A DNA stretch of 64,000 nt. It comes from Trichobilharzia regenti (Eukaryota > Platyhelminthes > Trematoda > Strigeidida > Schistosomatidae). Position 1 is the first letter of the stretch; each line of letters starts with the position of its first letter. This document shows positions 43,641-55,345 of the stretch, one piece after another. Position numbers and translations under genes: made by a program. The notes under the pieces were generated by a model. That model was given only the letters and a program-made list of their open reading frames with translations, was not told the origin of the DNA and did not search any database. The DNA is taken from contig OX235263.1 of NCBI GenBank assembly GCA_944472135.2, forward strand, positions 2,029,517 through 2,093,516. Reading direction: 5' to 3'.

Positions 43641-44109
43641 AATACTCATTCTGAAGCTAGCTGGTTAAATTTCCCCAGTCTTCGTTAAGCCTGTGATCGA
43701 TTGCGGGTGAAGATTTTTTAATAAATAATACCTATCAAATATTTGTGCCTATCAGAAACAGAGGTTACAAAATATGAATGCTTCAATGCCAACGAAAATG
43801 ATTTTGAGCTAGATCACCAAAATTCTTAGTCCACTGGTTCTTAGCATCGCGAAGGCACCAACCAGGCAGTCTACACCTCCCTAAGTAGCTAAAAACAACA
43901 ATGAGTGACTTAAGTGATTGATGCTAAATTTCGATCTAACCATCCCTAAATCATTTGCAGTCTAATCCTACGTCGTCAAGAAAGCTGGTTGCTCGTCATG
44001 ACCACCCAAATCGATGCATGTGTATAGCTTCGATGGTTGAGTCTCACTTCTTACATCGGATTTAGCCATCAATCTTAATATTCTTCACCATAGTATACCA
44101 CTTAACATG

Positions 44110-44400
44110 TGGTCAGATAGCCAGTTTCTCCAAGTCTTTCATTTTCAGTGACTGTCCCACAGCTTAAAAATGAAGATGAAGGGAACGATTGCACGATACC
44201 TCAAATTGTCAGCAGGCCACCTCACTTCATTCCCTACCTTCAAACTGGGATTCAATGCAGACCAGTTCTGTAGCATCACCTTACATTTGACAGGGACGAA
44301 TAACATGCCAAACATCTCAAGACTTCTGCTCAAAGTGTTCGGAAGACTTCACGAAGGAGTTTACCAGACTGTAACCCTGTAACAAGCCAATCCCCTGCAT
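44110..44400 (-). mobile_element. LINE B fragment
   Basis: A minus-strand frame carries SRSLEMFGMLFVPVKCKVML and QNWSALNPSLKVGNEV, aligned with SRNLRMFGMQFAPAKCKMML of the intact copy. It ends in unrelated sequence. Repeated at 59502-59792. Confidence 0.7.
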
Positions 44401-45590
44401 CGCTTAAGTCAATTATAGTCATATCCATAATGAAATCGGATAAAAACGGGCATCATTGAGGGACATAAATCGCTGTCATTACTTTAAATGACAACTCTAC
44501 GTTAACATGATACATTTACACGGCAACACAATCAAGAAATATGGTTAGCGTTGGACACCAGTAGGTATGCATGTGTTTCAGAATATTTCGCCCAAGCATC
44601 GCCTAATCTACTGATGACTAATGAACCTAGAACTTAAGATTCGCTATATTAATCAGGCTCATCCCTCTATGATCGAACCAGAGAAGATCGTTTATCATCC
44701 TAATCTATAGATATATCGAATTTCAGAGCCAGTAGTCATATGAGGACTAAGTTAGGCTTATGGAAAACGTCTTCAGGACCATACGAGGGTACATCAATTA
44801 GGTTACGATTACAAAACGACGTCGACTTACCGTAGTACTGAATAAAATAAAAAATACCGGACTGCGTTGTTCTAAAGGTACAATAAAGGGTTGTTGGCGG
44901 GGAGCATTCTGCTCTCTACTCAAGTAATTATGAGTTTATGGAAAGTTGCCGTTTGCAGTATAACACACACTAGTTTTTTGGGGGGTTAGGAATGCTGAGG
45001 CGAAGACTTATTTCAGAAACGTACTGCCTTTATTTGACAGCAGGGAATAAATTGGCCTACTGCTAAAAAGTCAGTTGTCAGAACTCCATTAGTTGGGACA
45101 AATTTTTATGTACTAAACTGCGAACCACCCTTGTTGCATGAGCTGACGATACTAGGCTAAGTAGCTTTCCCGGGGTTTGAACTCACTGCCCATTTTTCGA
45201 CAGCGGACGAGTGATTAAGTCGATGAGCTTCACTTCCACTGATTCAAGTTCTAAAAAGCCGCAGCCCTGCTTGCACTTTGAGTTGAAATCTCAGTATGTC
45301 TGGAGGCTCGTTCCCACCAACCTGAGAATTGAAATATAACGTGTAAAGAGTAGACGTTTCCTACCACATGCCTTCGTTTAGTTTACCGTATTAGATACAG
45401 CTTAGTGATGTTGAGAATGAATGATTTCAAGTAAGAAGTGTAGACCAGTCGATAACAGAATGTGAATCGTCAAAATACGGCAGGAATTCACCAAGTCTAT
45501 GACTGTTGGTCTTCGTCATGAAGCCAGATATCGCCTCTGCATATGGGGTTCAAAGTATGCTAACAGATGATGGGCACCAATGGCATTCCA
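44401..45590. other. No gene seen over about 1.2 kb
   Basis: A tRNA-like B-box (GGGTTTGAACTCACTGCCC, about 45175) is the only recognisable feature. Repeated at 59793-60982. Confidence 0.35.
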
Positions 45591-45654
45591 CTATACAGTA
45601 AATCATATTGTAAAACTGTATGATTTTACAAAATAAATTTGCTATACGATGGAA

Positions 45655-46300
45655 CGGAAATCTACTGAAGTTCCATTCTTAGGTCAAGTTGTATTAGCAC
45701 CAACGGACTGATTAGCGACGAAATCTCAACACGGGTCCAAAAAGCTCGAGCTGCTTTCACTGACTTACACCATCTCTGGAGTAGGCGTGACATCCGGCTG
45801 GCTATCAACCAAGGGACGTGTGTACTGCTCAGACGTTCGCTCCGTCCTTCTCTATGGCTCTGAAACATGGCCAATACGAGTTGAAGACATGAAAAGGTTG
45901 ACTGCTTTCGATCATAGATGTCTGCGATCTCTGTCTCACGTTAGGTGGTTTATTAAGGTAAGTAATGTTGACGTTAGGCGTAGAGTGTTGGGCAAAGAGG
46001 GAAAATCAATCGACGAGGCTATCAAGTTGCATAGATTGAGATGGCTAGGTCACGTGCTGCGCATGCCTAACCATCGCCTCCCCCGCCGACGGGCATTACT
46101 AGCTGATATAGGTGCAGGCTGGAAAAGAGCCAGTGGTGGCCAAACAAAAACATGGCCTCATCAATCCATGAAATCCTTGACAGTTAAACTGAGTCAGGTA
46201 GGGAGGGAGATGCAGACTCCCGGGTTGGGGCCCTCGGGACTCTAGGAATCAATGGCTAGAGACAATAGGTGACATGGCTCAAAATCGTTGTCAATAGCCA
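45655..46300 (+). mobile_element. LINE B, 3' copy (diverged)
   Basis: The frame 45787-46245 (152 codons) holds STKGRVYCSDVRSVLLYGSE, DHRCLRSLSHVRW, RWLGHVLRMPNHRLPRRRAL and GWKRASGGQTKTW. Upstream of 45787 a shift separates GLISDEISTRVQKA-like sequence. It points toward the minus-strand LINE B copy at 47516-46425. Confidence 0.8.
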
Positions 46301-46424
46301 GCGCAGATGTATTCAGTCTCTGTAATCTTTCATATTCCTTTCTACCATTACCCATTCTGTTTCACCTATACTTGTCAAACTCAATTGATTCTCTTCACTC
46401 ATCTTCTTATCTACCTCTGTGTCT

Positions 46425-47516
46425 GTCTGTCTGTTTTCGACATAGAACTTTGCACAAATGTGCGGAAGTTCAAGTCGCCACATTCCGTGTAGCACGCGAA
46501 GCAAGAGAAGAAAGTACAAGAAAAGCATAACAGAGACAGTGAGCAGAGGTGTGAGACAAAGGAGTAATAAAGAAATACAAAACAGTTTCATTGAAGATCA
46601 TAAGTCACAGGGAGTGGATGCATCTGCGCCACTGAGAACGATGAGTTTGAGCCATGTCACCAATTGTTTCCAACCATAGATTTTTACCGTCCCGGGGACC
46701 CCAGCCTGGAAGTCTACACCTTCCTTCGTGGCTTAGACCAACTGTTATGGATTCCATTGACTGGTGCCAAGTATTTGTTTGACCGCCGCTAGCTTTTTTC
46801 CAGCCTGACCCTATATCCGCTAACATTGCTCGTCGAGGGAGGCGATGGCTTGGCATACGTAACACGTATCCCAACCATCTCAGTCTTTGTAACTTCACGA
46901 CTTCGTCGATTGATTTCCCCTGTTTACCTAGAACTCTGCGCCTAACCTCCATGTTGCTCACCTTATTATGCCACTTTACACGGGAAATAGAACGCAGGCA
47001 CCTATGATCAAAGACAGCTAGTCTTTTCATGTCTTCCACTCTCAGTGGCCAGGTCTCACAACCATAAAGGAGGACGGAACGGACTGATGAGCAGTACACC
47101 CGCCCTTTGGTCGATAGTCGAACATCTCGTCTACGCCAGAGTCGGCGTAAACTGGCAAATGCGAAACGAGCCCCCTGTATTCGTGCTGAGATTTCGTCAG
47201 AGATCAGCCCGTTGGGGCTGATGGTACTTCCCAAATAAGTGAAGCGGTCAACGTGCTCTACCACTTCACTTCCTATTTTTAAACTAGGCGTCGATGTAGT
47301 CCAGTCCTGTAACATCATCTTGCATTTGGCGGGAGCGAACTGCATGCCAAACATTCGTAGATTGCGGCTCCAGGTGTTTAGAAGACTCTGCATTTCGTCA
47401 GCGTCTTCGCCTAGAAGGACTATATCGTCTGCATATTCCAAGTCAACGAGATTATTCCCCGGTAGCAAGTCAATTCCTGAGTCACTGAAGTCACCTAGGG
47501 TTAAGTCCATTAGCAC
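46425..47516 (-). mobile_element. LINE B, best-preserved 3' half
   Basis: Contains the 303-codon frame 47516-46605 followed by the 3' tail with CACATTTGTGCAAAGTTCTA and a (CAGA)n run ending at about 46425. It is almost the same sequence as 31250-32340, without its frameshift. Confidence 0.9.
46605..47516 (-). CDS. LINE B reverse transcriptase C-terminal region and tail domain, 303 residues
   Basis: An uninterrupted frame. Residues 23-36 hold RT motif C (LVDLEYADDIVLLG, catalytic Asp pair at 30-31). Then LQDWTTSTPSLKIGSEV, FTYLGSTISPNGLISDEI, RRRDVRLSTKGRVYCSSVRS, DHRCLRSISRVKW, RRVLGKQGKSIDEVV, RWLGYVLRMPSHRLPR and GWGPRDGKNLWLETIGDMAQ. Such ordered C-terminal blocks are familiar from endonuclease-reverse transcriptases of RTE-like LINEs of flatworms. 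RT motifs 0-B and the endonuclease domain are missing, so the start codon is only the first Met in a truncated copy and the protein would not be active alone. A copy without a visible change lies at 61997-62908. Confidence 0.7.
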   Translation of the reverse strand: MLMDLTLGDFSDSGIDLLPGNNLVDLEYADDIVLLGEDADEMQSLLNTWSRNLRMFGMQFAPAKCKMMLQDWTTSTPSLKIGSEVVEHVDRFTYLGSTISPNGLISDEISARIQGARFAFASLRRLWRRRDVRLSTKGRVYCSSVRSVLLYGCETWPLRVEDMKRLAVFDHRCLRSISRVKWHNKVSNMEVRRRVLGKQGKSIDEVVKLQRLRWLGYVLRMPSHRLPRRAMLADIGSGWKKASGGQTNTWHQSMESITVGLSHEGRCRLPGWGPRDGKNLWLETIGDMAQTHRSQWRRCIHSL

Positions 47517-47612
47517 ATCTACCTCTGTGTGCTATTCGGAACGTGGCAACTCGAACTGGTGCACTCCGGTGACAAGTTCGATGTTGAATCCAGACAGAGA
47601 CAGATTTATTCC
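47517..47612 (+). mobile_element. LINE B-like 3' tail, opposite strand
   Basis: GTGCTATTCGGAACGTGGCA, ACTCGAACTGGTGCACTCCG and CAAGTTCGATGTTGAATCCA with CAGACAGAGACAG follow the LINE B tail order in the plus direction. It may be a separate insertion or a SINE using this tail. Confidence 0.5.
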
Positions 47613-48031
47613 CTTATTGGTTCACTTTGATTAATTTAAAAATGTAGCATCATAGTAACATCTCTAGTTGGCTCTTCCAACGGACAACACGTTTAAAAAG
47701 TACTAAAGTAGTTGCTGTTTTCAGGACACAGCGAGTCAGAATGATCTATGGAACACTACACATATGATAGCTAACCAAATATTTCACGTCAACCAGTCAC
47801 ATAATGAAAACAACGATAACAATGTGAGATTTCATACTTAAATTCTGTTCAATTTCTTTAATTTTACTCTACTGTGATTATGAAACTCAACGTTTGATAC
47901 TGTTATGGTCAAACTGAGGTCTTCATCCGAGGATATCTCATCACATTTCATAAGTATCTGAGATCGCTAACCTACTTTAATTTCCTTAGATCGCACCAAG
48001 AAATCCTCACATACTTTGGCATATCACATTC

Positions 48032-48037
48032 TTTATT
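48032..48037 (-). terminator. Possible polyadenylation signal of ataxin-2
   Basis: AATAAA on the minus strand, about 970 bases past the stop codon; an ATTAAA at 48233-48228 is an alternative. The choice cannot be made without transcripts. Confidence 0.3.
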
Positions 48038-49007
48038 ATGCTCGATTCAACACCACTGTCGTCTGATTTAGCATATGAATGAAAATTTAATTTAAACCAA
48101 TTACAAAGGCTACCCAGTGATCTATAAATGGCTAAAAACAAGAATTTAAATCTGCATGTATTTATCAATGGACTGCAGAAGTCATCCAAACACTTAGCCA
48201 TTAAATAGGGAGGAACTCCCCATTCACTTTAATTAGTGCTTTTTTGAAGTAAATTCTATGGGACTTATATGATAATGACTACCCAACTGAAAAAATCTTT
48301 CAGCCATTAATATCTGCACATAAAGTAAGTAGATTTGTCGAAGGTAGTTTGCACAATACGTTTAGGATGTCCATATCACAAAATTCTACCGAATTCATAT
48401 TTTGAGGTGGGAAAACTATTTCTAGATGATAAATACTGTAACAGTCAACCGCTTTTAACGTTAAGAAAACAGCCTGGAAAAATATTCACACTGACACACA
48501 CACCTCTTACAAAAACGATATGGTTTCTAAACAGAGGGTGTGTGAACTACTTGGTACCTCATTAACAATGTGCAGACCTGAATATCATCTTATAGCAGTT
48601 GACACGCTTACCGTAACTTCACTCCACATATAGCAAACTTTAAAAACAAATATTTCATCAAAAAATATAGAACTTGCTCAGTATATTGGAATATATTCAC
48701 TAAATGGTGCACACAAGCAATCTTTACAAGAATTGAACAGAAAAACTGACGAGGCTTCTTGCAGTTCCATACTTCGTACATTAACTCTAAAGATGTTGAT
48801 CTGCAGAAATAGGCAAATAGGAGGGATTATAATAATCGATAACACCTATGCTGTTTTCAAAGATCAAACTGAATATGGTCTAAAACATCAGAAAGTATCA
48901 TTCGATTTGCATTCGGAAATGAAAGGCATTGGGTAGATTCAAATTTGTCGGAACACGGAGGTAAGTATATATCGGCACCAACATCCTAACAAATAACCCA
49001 AATATAC
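48038..49007 (-). other. Presumed 3' UTR of ataxin-2
   Basis: Unrecognised sequence downstream of the stop codon; short frames on either strand lack domains. The part up to 48608 is also present at the right end of copy 2. Confidence 0.4.
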
Positions 49008-51700
49008 CTAGTGAGTCGGAGCAGCTGCTGCACCTCCTGCTGCCATAGCAGCAATCAAAGCATGGTACGGGTAGTTGTTAGGGAGATGTTGATTGCCCAT
49101 GTGTTGAGCAGCTGAGAGTTGTTGCGCTTGGAGTAACTGAGCTTGAGCGACTGTTGGATAGTGCTGCATAAACTGCTGGGGCTGGCAATTTGGTTGGGGC
49201 ATCATGTGTGATTGTTGAATTTGTTGGGAAGTTATTAATGCAGAATCTGTTTGGTTTGATTGGTGTGGAATGCTAGCATTCAAAGAATGATTGTGCTGAC
49301 CGACAATTGGGGAGAGACCAGTAACATGACTTACTGTCCCTGGACCTGCTACCATTGCAGGTGCTGTGGGATAGAAAGCAGGTGCGTTCTGTTGTGGGGC
49401 GAATACCAAGTTATGCTGATACTGAGCAGGGACATTCGCGTATGCAGGTATTTGGATGGGGTGAGAGTGCTCTTGGAACTGCTGAGGAAATAATTGTTGA
49501 GATTGAGAAGTTTGCTGAGGCGTAGTTGATGGAGTAGTGACTTGATCTGACTGTCCAACAGGGACTTGTAGGTGTGCAGGCTGCATCTGCATTAATGTGT
49601 GAGTTGGACATACTTGCTGGTTAGAAGCTTGTGAGACATGAACACCACCAACCATCAAACCAGAACTGACAGCAGTAGGTAATCCCGAAAGGATATGTAC
49701 TCCCATTTGGGGATGACTTGACACAAAAAATGCACCATTGGGTTGAGGTAACTGGTAGACTGCTTGTGACTGGAACGCAGGTATAGACATTGTTGGCTGC
49801 TGGATAGCGTATGACGTGCAGTGAGTTACTGAAGACGGAGAATCATTTGAACGCTGGCGAGTCAAACTAACGGAAGACGAAGGACATACGGAAAGACGAC
49901 CTGCAGAATTATGACCACTTATAACTTGAGGGGATGTAATTATCTGTCCCAGAGAAACACCCTGCCCCATTTGAGGCAACATGTTATGACCATGATTGGT
50001 GTAACTTTGTTGATTCATAGACGGCGGCAATGAATTTCCTCTAATTTGTTGATTTGTGCCTGGACCACTGGAGCAAACTGGAGGTAACATCTGCTGCACC
50101 TGTGCCTGATGGGTATACTGGAAAGGTGCGTACATGTGCTGACCTGCAGCAATAAATGCTGTCTGCCCAGGTAGTGGAGGAGCTTGAGAGATAACATTCA
50201 TAGTGGATACATAGTGCTGTGGAATTTGTATGCTTTGAGCAGAAAATGGTGGTAAACCTGATTGGAGTGTTTGAGCCATATTAGCCACAGAATGTGAGGT
50301 ATAAGATAATCCCATTGGCTGAAACTCTGGAGCATTTGGGTCTAGAGTTGACTTTTTTACTCGCTCCTCTGTCGTACTAACTTTGGTACTGGATGTCACA
50401 GGTGCATCTGATGTTGTACTGCTTTTCACACATGATGCTGTTGTGCACACACATACAGGAGTTGATACTTCCGTCGATTGATCATGGATCTGTTTAGTTT
50501 TATCTTTTTCACCTTGAATGCATACTTTGGATACACCATTAATTTGAGGGTTAGCATCTGACTTTAATGCCTCTCCAACAGAAATGCTCACTCGCACAGC
50601 TTCAGTATTACTAGGCTTATTTGACTGAATACACACCTGAGAGAGTTGGGTAGTGATATTAACAGTAGACTCAGGCTGAGATGCTGAATTCAAACGATGA
50701 TTATTCTTTGTACTACGTGCCGCATTCTGAGTTGTACTGGGACGAACAACTGCGCTATATTTCTCCTCTTCATTTTCCATACAAATATCGCCTTCATCAT
50801 CCATTAATCCCATTCCTGAGGAATTTTCCGTTATATCCTGTGCCAATTTTGCACAACGCGCTTCAGTTTCTGAGAAGTTGGGAGCAGAACGGTCGACAGG
50901 TGTCCTAACAAATAGAATTAGTTGAAACTATAACTTACGTATATTCTCGTAAATCCGGGTTGTAGGTAGAAGATACGGAGAACATCTTCTCATTTGTTTC
51001 AAACATTTCTACTGCTGAGAAGCTCCCTTGATCAAGCAAAAAGTCTTTAACCCCATCTGATGAAGCGAAGAAAGGAACCAATTCTTTATCTGCTACAACG
51101 TTACCAGCAGCACAATCTTTTGCTATCTCACTGTCAGTTTTTATATCATCTGAATGGGGTATATAATCATAGATTCCCACTTACTAACTAAGCAGTCCGT
51201 CTTATTTATATTGCGGATTCGAATCATCTTAATTTCAGACCACAAAACAGTTTTGTCTGTTACATTCCTACGAGTTCCTTTGTCATTCTTCTGTGCAACT
51301 TGAGCAAATGTCAATCCCAAATCAGCCTGAAATAATTACTCTGAGTAAACAGATATACCGAAGGAGAAATAGCTTTTATGACCCCGATAACACGATCATT
51401 TTCTGTTGTTATAATCTCTCCTACGTTTCCCTACACATATGTAAATGTTAAAAGCCATACTTACTATAACGTGACGTCCAAGGATGTAGGTGAGTCCGGG
51501 ATTAGCATATATCCCCAAACTTTCGTCAGAATTCTAAGGAATCCACATTGGTTTATTCAACAATACCTGTGTATGTGCCGCACGCGAAGCATTTGCAGGA
51601 ATTGGCATACGCTGATTTCGTGTTCTGTACCACATTGTGGGTGAGATAAACGAACTTACCTCATCGACTTCATTTTTCCACGTTGTGACTGACCAGACAT
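49008..51700 (-). CDS. ATXN2: Ataxin-2 orthologue, 7 exons, 829 residues
   Basis: Exons, 5' to 3' on the minus strand: 51700-51660, 51624-51567, 51533-51465, 51430-51359, 51326-51185, 51149-50939, 50904-49008. All introns have GT/AG ends, are 32-35 bases long and join in frame. Domains: Lsm fold about residues 40-123 (SLGIYANPGLTYILGRHVI, VIGVIKAISPSADLGLTFAQ); LsmAD about 170-250 (MFETNEKMFSVSSTYNPDL, then SETEARCAKLAQDI and EEEKYSAV); PAM2 about 383-395 (STLDPNAPEFQP), which binds the MLLE domain of poly(A)-binding protein; Gln/Pro/His-rich tail from about 400, ending in an Ala run. Ataxin-2 proteins control mRNA stability and translation in cytoplasmic RNP granules. Shorter than human ataxin-2 (about 1300 residues). 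The start is the first in-frame ATG before intron 1. It lies inside the 13.3-kb unit that begins again at 55640. Confidence 0.92.
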
Positions 51701-52160
51701 TATAAGCAGGAAGCTCAGGAATAAATATTTCAACCAATCAGTATCAAAACAAATAGATGGTTGAATCGACAAGAAAATACAGTAAAGATATAACAAGCAG
51801 AATCGATGATCAAATCCTAAGCGAGAAAATCCACCGTTGTATGTTTACCGCTCGAAAGAACTTAAACAAGCGCGTTCATGCTGTCCAATGACAAATTTTC
51901 TTAAATCCTCCCAGACGCAGCTATACACTTATATCTTTTAAAATAACATGTCTTCATTCATTTTTATGGATAATTTGATTCAGTCGAATTCCTGAAACCG
52001 ATCAATTTCTATAATCAAAGGGACGTAAACCCACAGCATTTTGAAACATGCCACTATAATTGTTTCTGAGAACAGACTTTTATAGCTTCGATACTTCTGT
52101 AGGTGCTTCTCCCCCAGACGCTTACTTAAATGTATATTTTCGGAAATTGTGGTTGATTCC
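51701..52160 (-). promoter_or_regulatory. Presumed promoter and 5' UTR of ataxin-2
   Basis: Immediately upstream of the start codon. ATTGG elements read on the minus strand (CCAAT on plus at about 51733 and 51885) are the only box-like motifs; no convincing TATA box is seen. No other gene in the interval. Confidence 0.3.
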
Positions 52161-52164
52161 GTTG

Positions 52165-52270
52165 ATTCATACTGAAAAGCTGTCCAGTAAACCCTGGTTT
52201 TCAATGGTTCTCTAACTGATTTAATCCTTGACCAACTCGTAAAAACAAAACTAATCCCTACAAACCAGCT
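52165..52270 (+). mobile_element. Hammerhead-like SINE (family 2) 3' fragment
   Basis: TGAAAAGCTGTCCAGTAAAC, CCTGGTTTTCAATGGTTCTC and TAACTGATTTAATCCTTGAC match the family's 3' block; head and CTGATGA are missing. Confidence 0.55.
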
Positions 52271-53223
52271 TTCGAAAATCTTCAAAACACTATAAAAAAG
52301 GTTAAGTTGTCCAGTGAATTATTATTATTGTTCCCTTGGGTTCTGAGTACAAAACATGGCTTCAACTAAACATCTCCACTTTGTTCTATTCACTACCGTC
52401 CTTTTCAGCTGGGTCCACGAATGGCTATAATCTCCCATCTCACCACACGGTCTCCTCCATGTCACCCTAGTGGTGACGATCCAATTGTCGCTTCCCATTA
52501 GGGTTCTACTCGAGCGACAGCCTGACCACGACGTCATTCGACGGCCTCCTTAACGTATGTCCGAACCATCTCCATTTTCTCCTACATATCTGTTAGACGA
52601 TCGGCTCTCACCTGTTGTTCTCTTCCCACTTAGCGAGAGTTTGTTGTTACTCATTCCTTCCGGTCAACCAGCCATTTGATCGTCAGTATGAAGCCAGTGA
52701 AGATGGCAGCTGTTGATGAAAGTCTGCAAGTTGTTGGAAATCCTCTTCGTGATACACAGTGCAAGTTTCTGATGCGTATAGAAGCACCCAGTGACTGACT
52801 TCACATTTGCGTTGAACAGAATCCGAACCTTGTCCTTCATTCTGGCTGGGTTAGTGCAGAAGATTGCCCTACTGGTTTCATGTTGATGAGAGCATATCTT
52901 GCCTTTCGGATTCTGGCTGGCTGGCTGGCTTTGACATGTTCATCCGTTCGTACTACCTGTGGTTGAAAGCGTGCTTCCTAGCTGAATGAGTAAAGCAGGT
53001 GACCTCTGTTGAAACTCTGCAGTAGATGATAATCAGTGACGTTTGTTATTGTTGCTGATGGTTGGTTATCTTCACCATCTCCGTTTTGACTATGTTTAAC
53101 AGCAGTCCCATCTTCTCTCCTACTTCAGCCAATTTGCTAGATTCCGCCTGCAAGTTCTTCACATTGTGTAACATCGGCCAAAAATCATGTGCGAAATTCA
53201 GATCTAGAGTTGTCAACGTCTAA

Positions 53224-53600
53224 TTCTTACTACGCTGGACTTCACGCTGTCCCTCGAAGACTTTGAGAAACGCTTTGTATTAACCAACGCAAAAACCAGA
53301 ACACTGATTGGTGACTCAAGAATCCTTTATTCTTACGCCAACATGTAACCAACAATAATGTTATTACACAAGGTCTAGGAATAAATGTTATAATAATAAA
53401 CCACGGTAATACTTCTGATAGTTTTCTCTCTTCCAGCGAACAGCGAACGATGAGACGATGACTACCGTATTGATGACTCCCGCGAAAAATATGGAGGAGT
53501 TGGGTTTGAGCAAACAACCATGAATTGATCGTTCAATCTTCAACTACATTGACAACAGTCCTTTTATTTGTCGTCCAACGTATTACTGTCTTCTTACTCC
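53224..53600. repeat. Unclassified repeat segment inside LINE A
   Basis: TTACTACGCTGGACTTCACG, CTGTCCCTCGAAGACTTTGA and CCAACGCAAAAACCAGAACA recur in diverged form at 55545-55640. The two similar pieces stand in the same direction. No coding recognised. Confidence 0.55.
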
Positions 53601-53872
53601 CCACGTACATTCTTTAGCATAGTCCAGTCCACCACAATTGGGGAATATCATCGCCGGTGATAGTAGGCAAGTAGCTATGTCCTACTGCAGTATTTACTTC
53701 TAACGCCTCGCTGAGTGCTCTGTTGTGGATCACCTGACACGCGGCATTGTCATATACCGAGGTGTTGAATGAGGTTGATAAAGATATGGGTCTTGCACGC
53801 CGTAGTGTTGGAGCGGTAGCCAATTCACAACCAACGCTGTCTGTCGAAGGACTTTTTGGAGTGGATGAAATG

Positions 53873-54060
53873 CGTCGGTGGCACATTGGTTAGGACTCTC
53901 GTTGACCATGCACATGGTCCGGGGTTCGAGCCCGCACCGACGCACATCTGATATCTATGGTCGGCCTGCAAAATTTGGGCTACCGATATCCATGCTGAAA
54001 ATTCCATACTTGTACCGAAAATACAGTGTGGAATCAAGCTGTAAATCAAAAAAAATAAAA
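53873..54060 (+). mobile_element. SINE-1 copy nested in LINE A
   Basis: TGCGTCGGTGGCACATTGGT head, GGGGTTCGAGCCC B-box-like, full body, tail and A-rich end. LINE A minus-strand sequence flanks both sides. Confidence 0.85.
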
Positions 54061-54890
54061 GTTGGGGTGGAGAGATGTTTGACCGCCATTCTGTGATGAT
54101 GCACAGAGTTGCGATTTTATCAGCACGCGGTTTGCTTCTTCTGAATCCAGTTACTCCGGTGGGTGGTGGGGTTCTGTATCCAGTGCATTTTTATTCTGTT
54201 CAGAATGATGCAACTTAGGATTTTACTTTGCAATAGAGAAGAGCATTATTCCATATCAGATCCTGCACACGCCCTGCTTTGGCATCTTGGCAAGGTAGCC
54301 AGCCTTTCTTGCAATCGGTAGGCGCTTTTCCTTCGTTGCAAGCCTCTTGTATTCATGACATGAAGACATCTGTGTCAGTCTGTGTGTACGTTTTCAGTGC
54401 ACCTGGGGGTTGTCTGTATGGATCTGCTGCCTTCCCGACTGGCTCTTCAGTAGCCTGATTTCATTCAGGACTTCAGCTCTCGTTGGGGGGCTGGTGTCAA
54501 CTGGCAGGCGGTCCTATGAGCGATGCTCGACCGGAAACGCAGAGTTTCTTTAGTTGTTCTGAAGGATTTCAGCTTCACCTTGTAGGTTCCTTGGACTAGA
54601 TGATGGTCTGAACCCACATCTGCATCTTTTTTCGACTTTGCGTCCAGCAGTCAGGCTGCGTCTTCACTTCCTTGAGCAACATCGGAATGAAGTCTGTCTG
54701 GTTCATGGTGTGTCCGTCAGTTGAAATCCGTGACGCTGGCGCTGTATATATCCTTGTGCTTGTACACGCTGCATGTGATCACCGGATGATTGAAGCCTCA
54801 GAAGTCTGCGAATAATTCTCCGTACTCGTTCATTTTTCCGGGCGAGAGCCTCTCGAGCCATGATGAGTTCTCTTCCTGTATTTTCTGTTT

Positions 54891-55214
54891 TCACTTCGAA
54901 TGGTTATTCATATCGCCAGTGAGGAATTTTATGTCACCATTTTGGATGTTGTCCATCATTGTTTGCAATTGTCTGTAAAATTCTTCCTTCTTCTCCTGTT
55001 TCGCGGTGTTCGTAGCACTGTGCGTAACGCTGTATGGTTTTTGCCTTCCTTCTAATTTCATTTGAATCTTGCTGTCGTCACCCCGGATGAAATTTGCTCC
55101 CACTGCACTAGAACTTTGCCCATTTTTGATGACATCATGACAGCCACTCAGTGTGCTCGTGGATGTCGCTTGGATGACCAGGCAGGGGTAGATTAGTGGC
55201 TCACCAGTTGACAA
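54891..55214 (-). pseudogene. LINE A endonuclease-like region
   Basis: A 107-codon frame. Its second half, KPYSVTHSATNTAKQEKKEE then FYRQLQTMMDNIQNGDIKFL and TGDMN, follows the order of APE-type LINE endonucleases (a YAPT-like block, a helix, then GDFN). In this copy the YAPT position reads HSAT, so catalysis is doubtful. The first half is less clear. APE-type enzymes nick the target to prime reverse transcription. Confidence 0.6.
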
Positions 55215-55345
55215 TTTTGACGGTCAATATCCATTCCCAGTTTCGTAAATTGTACTGACATTCCACTTCCCCATTCTTATATTTGCCTTCTTCGAGAGAA
55301 GAATCATCGACTGACTGGCTACGGGAAGACTCGGCAGCCCACATC

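Larger units (their letters stand above)
42333..48608 (+). repeat. Tandem duplication, left part of unit copy 1
   Basis: This stretch recurs at 55640-64000: offset 13307 from 42333 to 43135, then 15392 from 43136 to the window end. The offset change equals a 2,085-bp insertion in the second copy. I noticed one base difference (A at about 42419, G in copy 2) and no other small indel. The homology runs into the window end, so the true length is greater. Left flank here is continuous with the Penelope 3' region, whereas copy 2 has an abrupt left join. Confidence 0.95.
52319..55345 (-). mobile_element. LINE A, near full length, with nested insertions
   Basis: Read on the minus strand from 55345: endonuclease-like part (EEFYRQLQTMMDNIQNGDIK, then LTGDMN like the GDFN of APE-type endonucleases), pre-RT and RT with EQAGFR-like and SFDRQRW-like blocks, motif B remnants, then the C-terminal RSSRTLMGSDNW and NRTKWRCLVEAMFCT blocks and the (AAT)n 3' end at 52319. 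A SINE-1 (53873-54058) and an unclassified segment (about 53224-53600) interrupt it. It is the only copy here that shows the endonuclease region. Many stops. Confidence 0.75.

Noticed and set aside
46458..46679. 73-codon frame MCGSSSRHIPC (also 61850-62071 and antisense at 32080)
   Set aside because: Antisense of the LINE B 3' tail; repeated because the LINE is repeated.
47239..47634. 131-codon plus-strand frame (also at 62631-63026)
   Set aside because: Antisense of the LINE B reverse transcriptase frame.
48335..48565. 76-codon frame (also at 63727-63957)
   Set aside because: Lies in the presumed ataxin-2 3' UTR on the opposite strand; appears twice only because of the segmental duplication.
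49260..49493. Plus-strand frame inside ataxin-2
   Set aside because: Shadow of the ataxin-2 last exon.
50935..51180. Separate 81-residue protein starting at 51180
   Set aside because: The GTG start lies inside a 35-base intron; the frame is exon 6 of ataxin-2 and joins upstream and downstream exons in phase.
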